Source: Arion vulgaris
Taxonomy: Eukaryota > Mollusca > Gastropoda > Stylommatophora > Arionidae
Assembly (NCBI GenBank): GCA_020796225.1
Contig: CM036767.1
Coordinates: 18,493,927 to 18,557,926 of the forward strand
Length of the DNA: 64,000 nt
Reading direction: 5' to 3'
The translations under genes and the position numbers were made by a program. Shown here one piece after another: positions 63,185 to 64,000 of this stretch. Below the pieces are notes generated by a model. That model saw nothing but the letters and a program-made list of their open reading frames with translations. It did no database searches and had not been told where the DNA came from. Within the stretch, counting starts at the first letter, position 1. Each line of letters begins with the position of its first letter.

Positions 63185-63640
63185 TACGATATGAGTATTC
63201 AGACTGTATATAATATTTTTTAAATGATATTTTATATATTATTATGATCGTTATATTATTATAATATAATATTTATATTTTAGTGTTATATATTCAACTT
63301 TGAAAGCTAATAAGTGTCATGTTAAAAGTTATATTTATGAAAAAATAATTTATAAAATAATAAGTACACGTTGCTCATTTTTGATTTGGGGGAGGGGGCA
63401 GAATTACTGGCACTTAATGACCAGGGGCGTACACTAATTAGAGAGGAGAGATGCTGAATTTGAGATTTCAGACTGTGTGATGTTTTAGCGTTATATATTA
63501 ACTTTCAAAGCTAATCAGTATAGCGTTGAAAGTAATAATTATGAACAAATAATTTTTTTAAAATTAATAAGTACATGTTACTCAAAATGTTTGGTGGGGC
63601 CGGGCCCTCTGACCCTTAATAACGAACCGCCTCTGATGTT
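63185..63640. mobile_element. Two diverged tandem copies of an hAT-F-like 3' end
   Basis: 63200-63430 and 63465-63640 align: TTATATATTCAACTTTGAAA/TTATATATTAACTTTCAAAG, AATAAGTACACGTTGCTCA/AATAAGTACATGTTACTCA. The second ends GGTGGGGCCGGGCCCTCTG and ACGAACCGCCTCTG, like the hAT-F terminus. A longer hAT-F relative is the likely source. Confidence 0.6.
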
Positions 63641-63914
63641 ATTGCTTTTTCATTCTATTTAACCTTGACATATGGGTCGTGAAGTGCTACTATTCAAAGA
63701 GTGGGCCGCAACATGCAGTCTTGTAAGAGGGCGGCATAAGCAGCGAAGTCAAAATACATTTTCAACCATTTGAAACCTTTTAAAGGGCGGCATTTTGAAG
63801 ACTTGCACCCTACTGAGAAAGTATGCCGCTCGGCCCTGCTTGACATACGTATCATGTGCTATTCTGGCTAAGGTGTGTGATGATAGATATTCATATATTT
63901 ATATAACTTATCAG
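63641..63914. other. Unassigned spacer
   Basis: Contains AGAGGGCGGCATAAG and AAAGGGCGGCATTTTG, an imperfect short duplication. Not otherwise recognised. Confidence 0.35.
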
Positions 63915-63957
63915 TCTTACTATTCTTTGCTTCCTTCTCGAGCCCCGGCAACACAAG
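63915..63957 (-). mobile_element. SINE-B 5' fragment
   Basis: The minus strand GTGTTGCCGGGGCTCGAGAA and GGAAGCAAAGAATAGTAAG matches the start of SINE-B. Only about 40 bp remain. Confidence 0.65.
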
Positions 63958-64000
63958 AAGGAAAAAATCATCTTACGCAAGTCGTCTTCAATAAGTCTAT

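Overview
This window reads as intergenic DNA from an animal nuclear genome. The evidence is tRNA-derived SINEs, 5'-truncated LINEs with RNase H and reverse-transcriptase relics, hAT-like and mariner-like MITEs with target-site duplications (TSDs), and very large simple and complex tandem arrays. The LINE C-terminal relics (for example RRWRWIGHVIRM, AEHVLQDC, SDSQSMLHKIQKGRF, PGHAGVYGNERA) resemble LINEs I know from molluscs, mainly gastropods. A mollusc is my best inference, but nothing here fixes the species. I see no intact host gene, rRNA, functional tRNA, CRISPR array or prokaryotic feature. The long open frames are shadows of arrays whose periods are multiples of three.

Labels used here are local. 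SINE-A, C, G and H have tRNA-like heads (A box and B box). SINE-B and D share a (GAA)n-tailed 3' end and have no obvious tRNA head. LINE-R is a LINE 3' end with RNase H. LINE-K, L, M and N are other LINE 3' ends. hAT-F and hAT-J are MITEs.

Layout. 1-5.8 kb: 17-, 12- and 29-bp arrays, then a nest of MITE, SINE-B, SINE-A, SINE-G and a LINE relic. 5.8-8.2 kb: a SINE-B split by a 2.25-kb array of its own 25-bp segment. 8.3-11.2 kb: LINE relics, MITEs and SINE-C. 11.65-15.0 kb: a 9-bp array. 15.0-20.0 kb: nested and inverted LINEs, SINE-C, a long hAT-J. 20.9-22.35 kb: a 98-bp array made from a LINE C-terminus. 23.3-26.1 kb: MITE and SINE copies. 26.8-33.2 kb: 12-, 38-, 42- and 30-bp arrays. 33.6-38.9 kb: LINE-L and LINE-M copies containing a nested LINE-R and two LINE-derived arrays. 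39.1-44.6 kb: a 31-bp and a 47-bp array separated by a SINE-B. 45.0-48.6 kb: an inverted repeat and an 88-bp array made from a LINE C-terminus. 48.57-50.1 kb: a pure pyrimidine array. 50.2-54 kb: a SINE cluster. 54.6-57.9 kb: SINE-B copies with 39-bp and 31-bp arrays. 58.3-64 kb: SINE-B, SINE-A, LINE ends, a 22-bp array and a SINE-A with a 30-bp internal array.

The unifying pattern is that retroelements seed satellites here. At least seven tandem arrays have a monomer that can be read out of a SINE or LINE flanking the array, nearly always from its 3' part. Several others start exactly at a SINE or LINE tail. A second pattern is technical: two stretches (about 40.50-40.79 kb and 60.31-61.26 kb) look like a base-by-base blend of array sequence with a nearby unique sequence. 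They are probably assembly or polishing artefacts, so array lengths should not be trusted.
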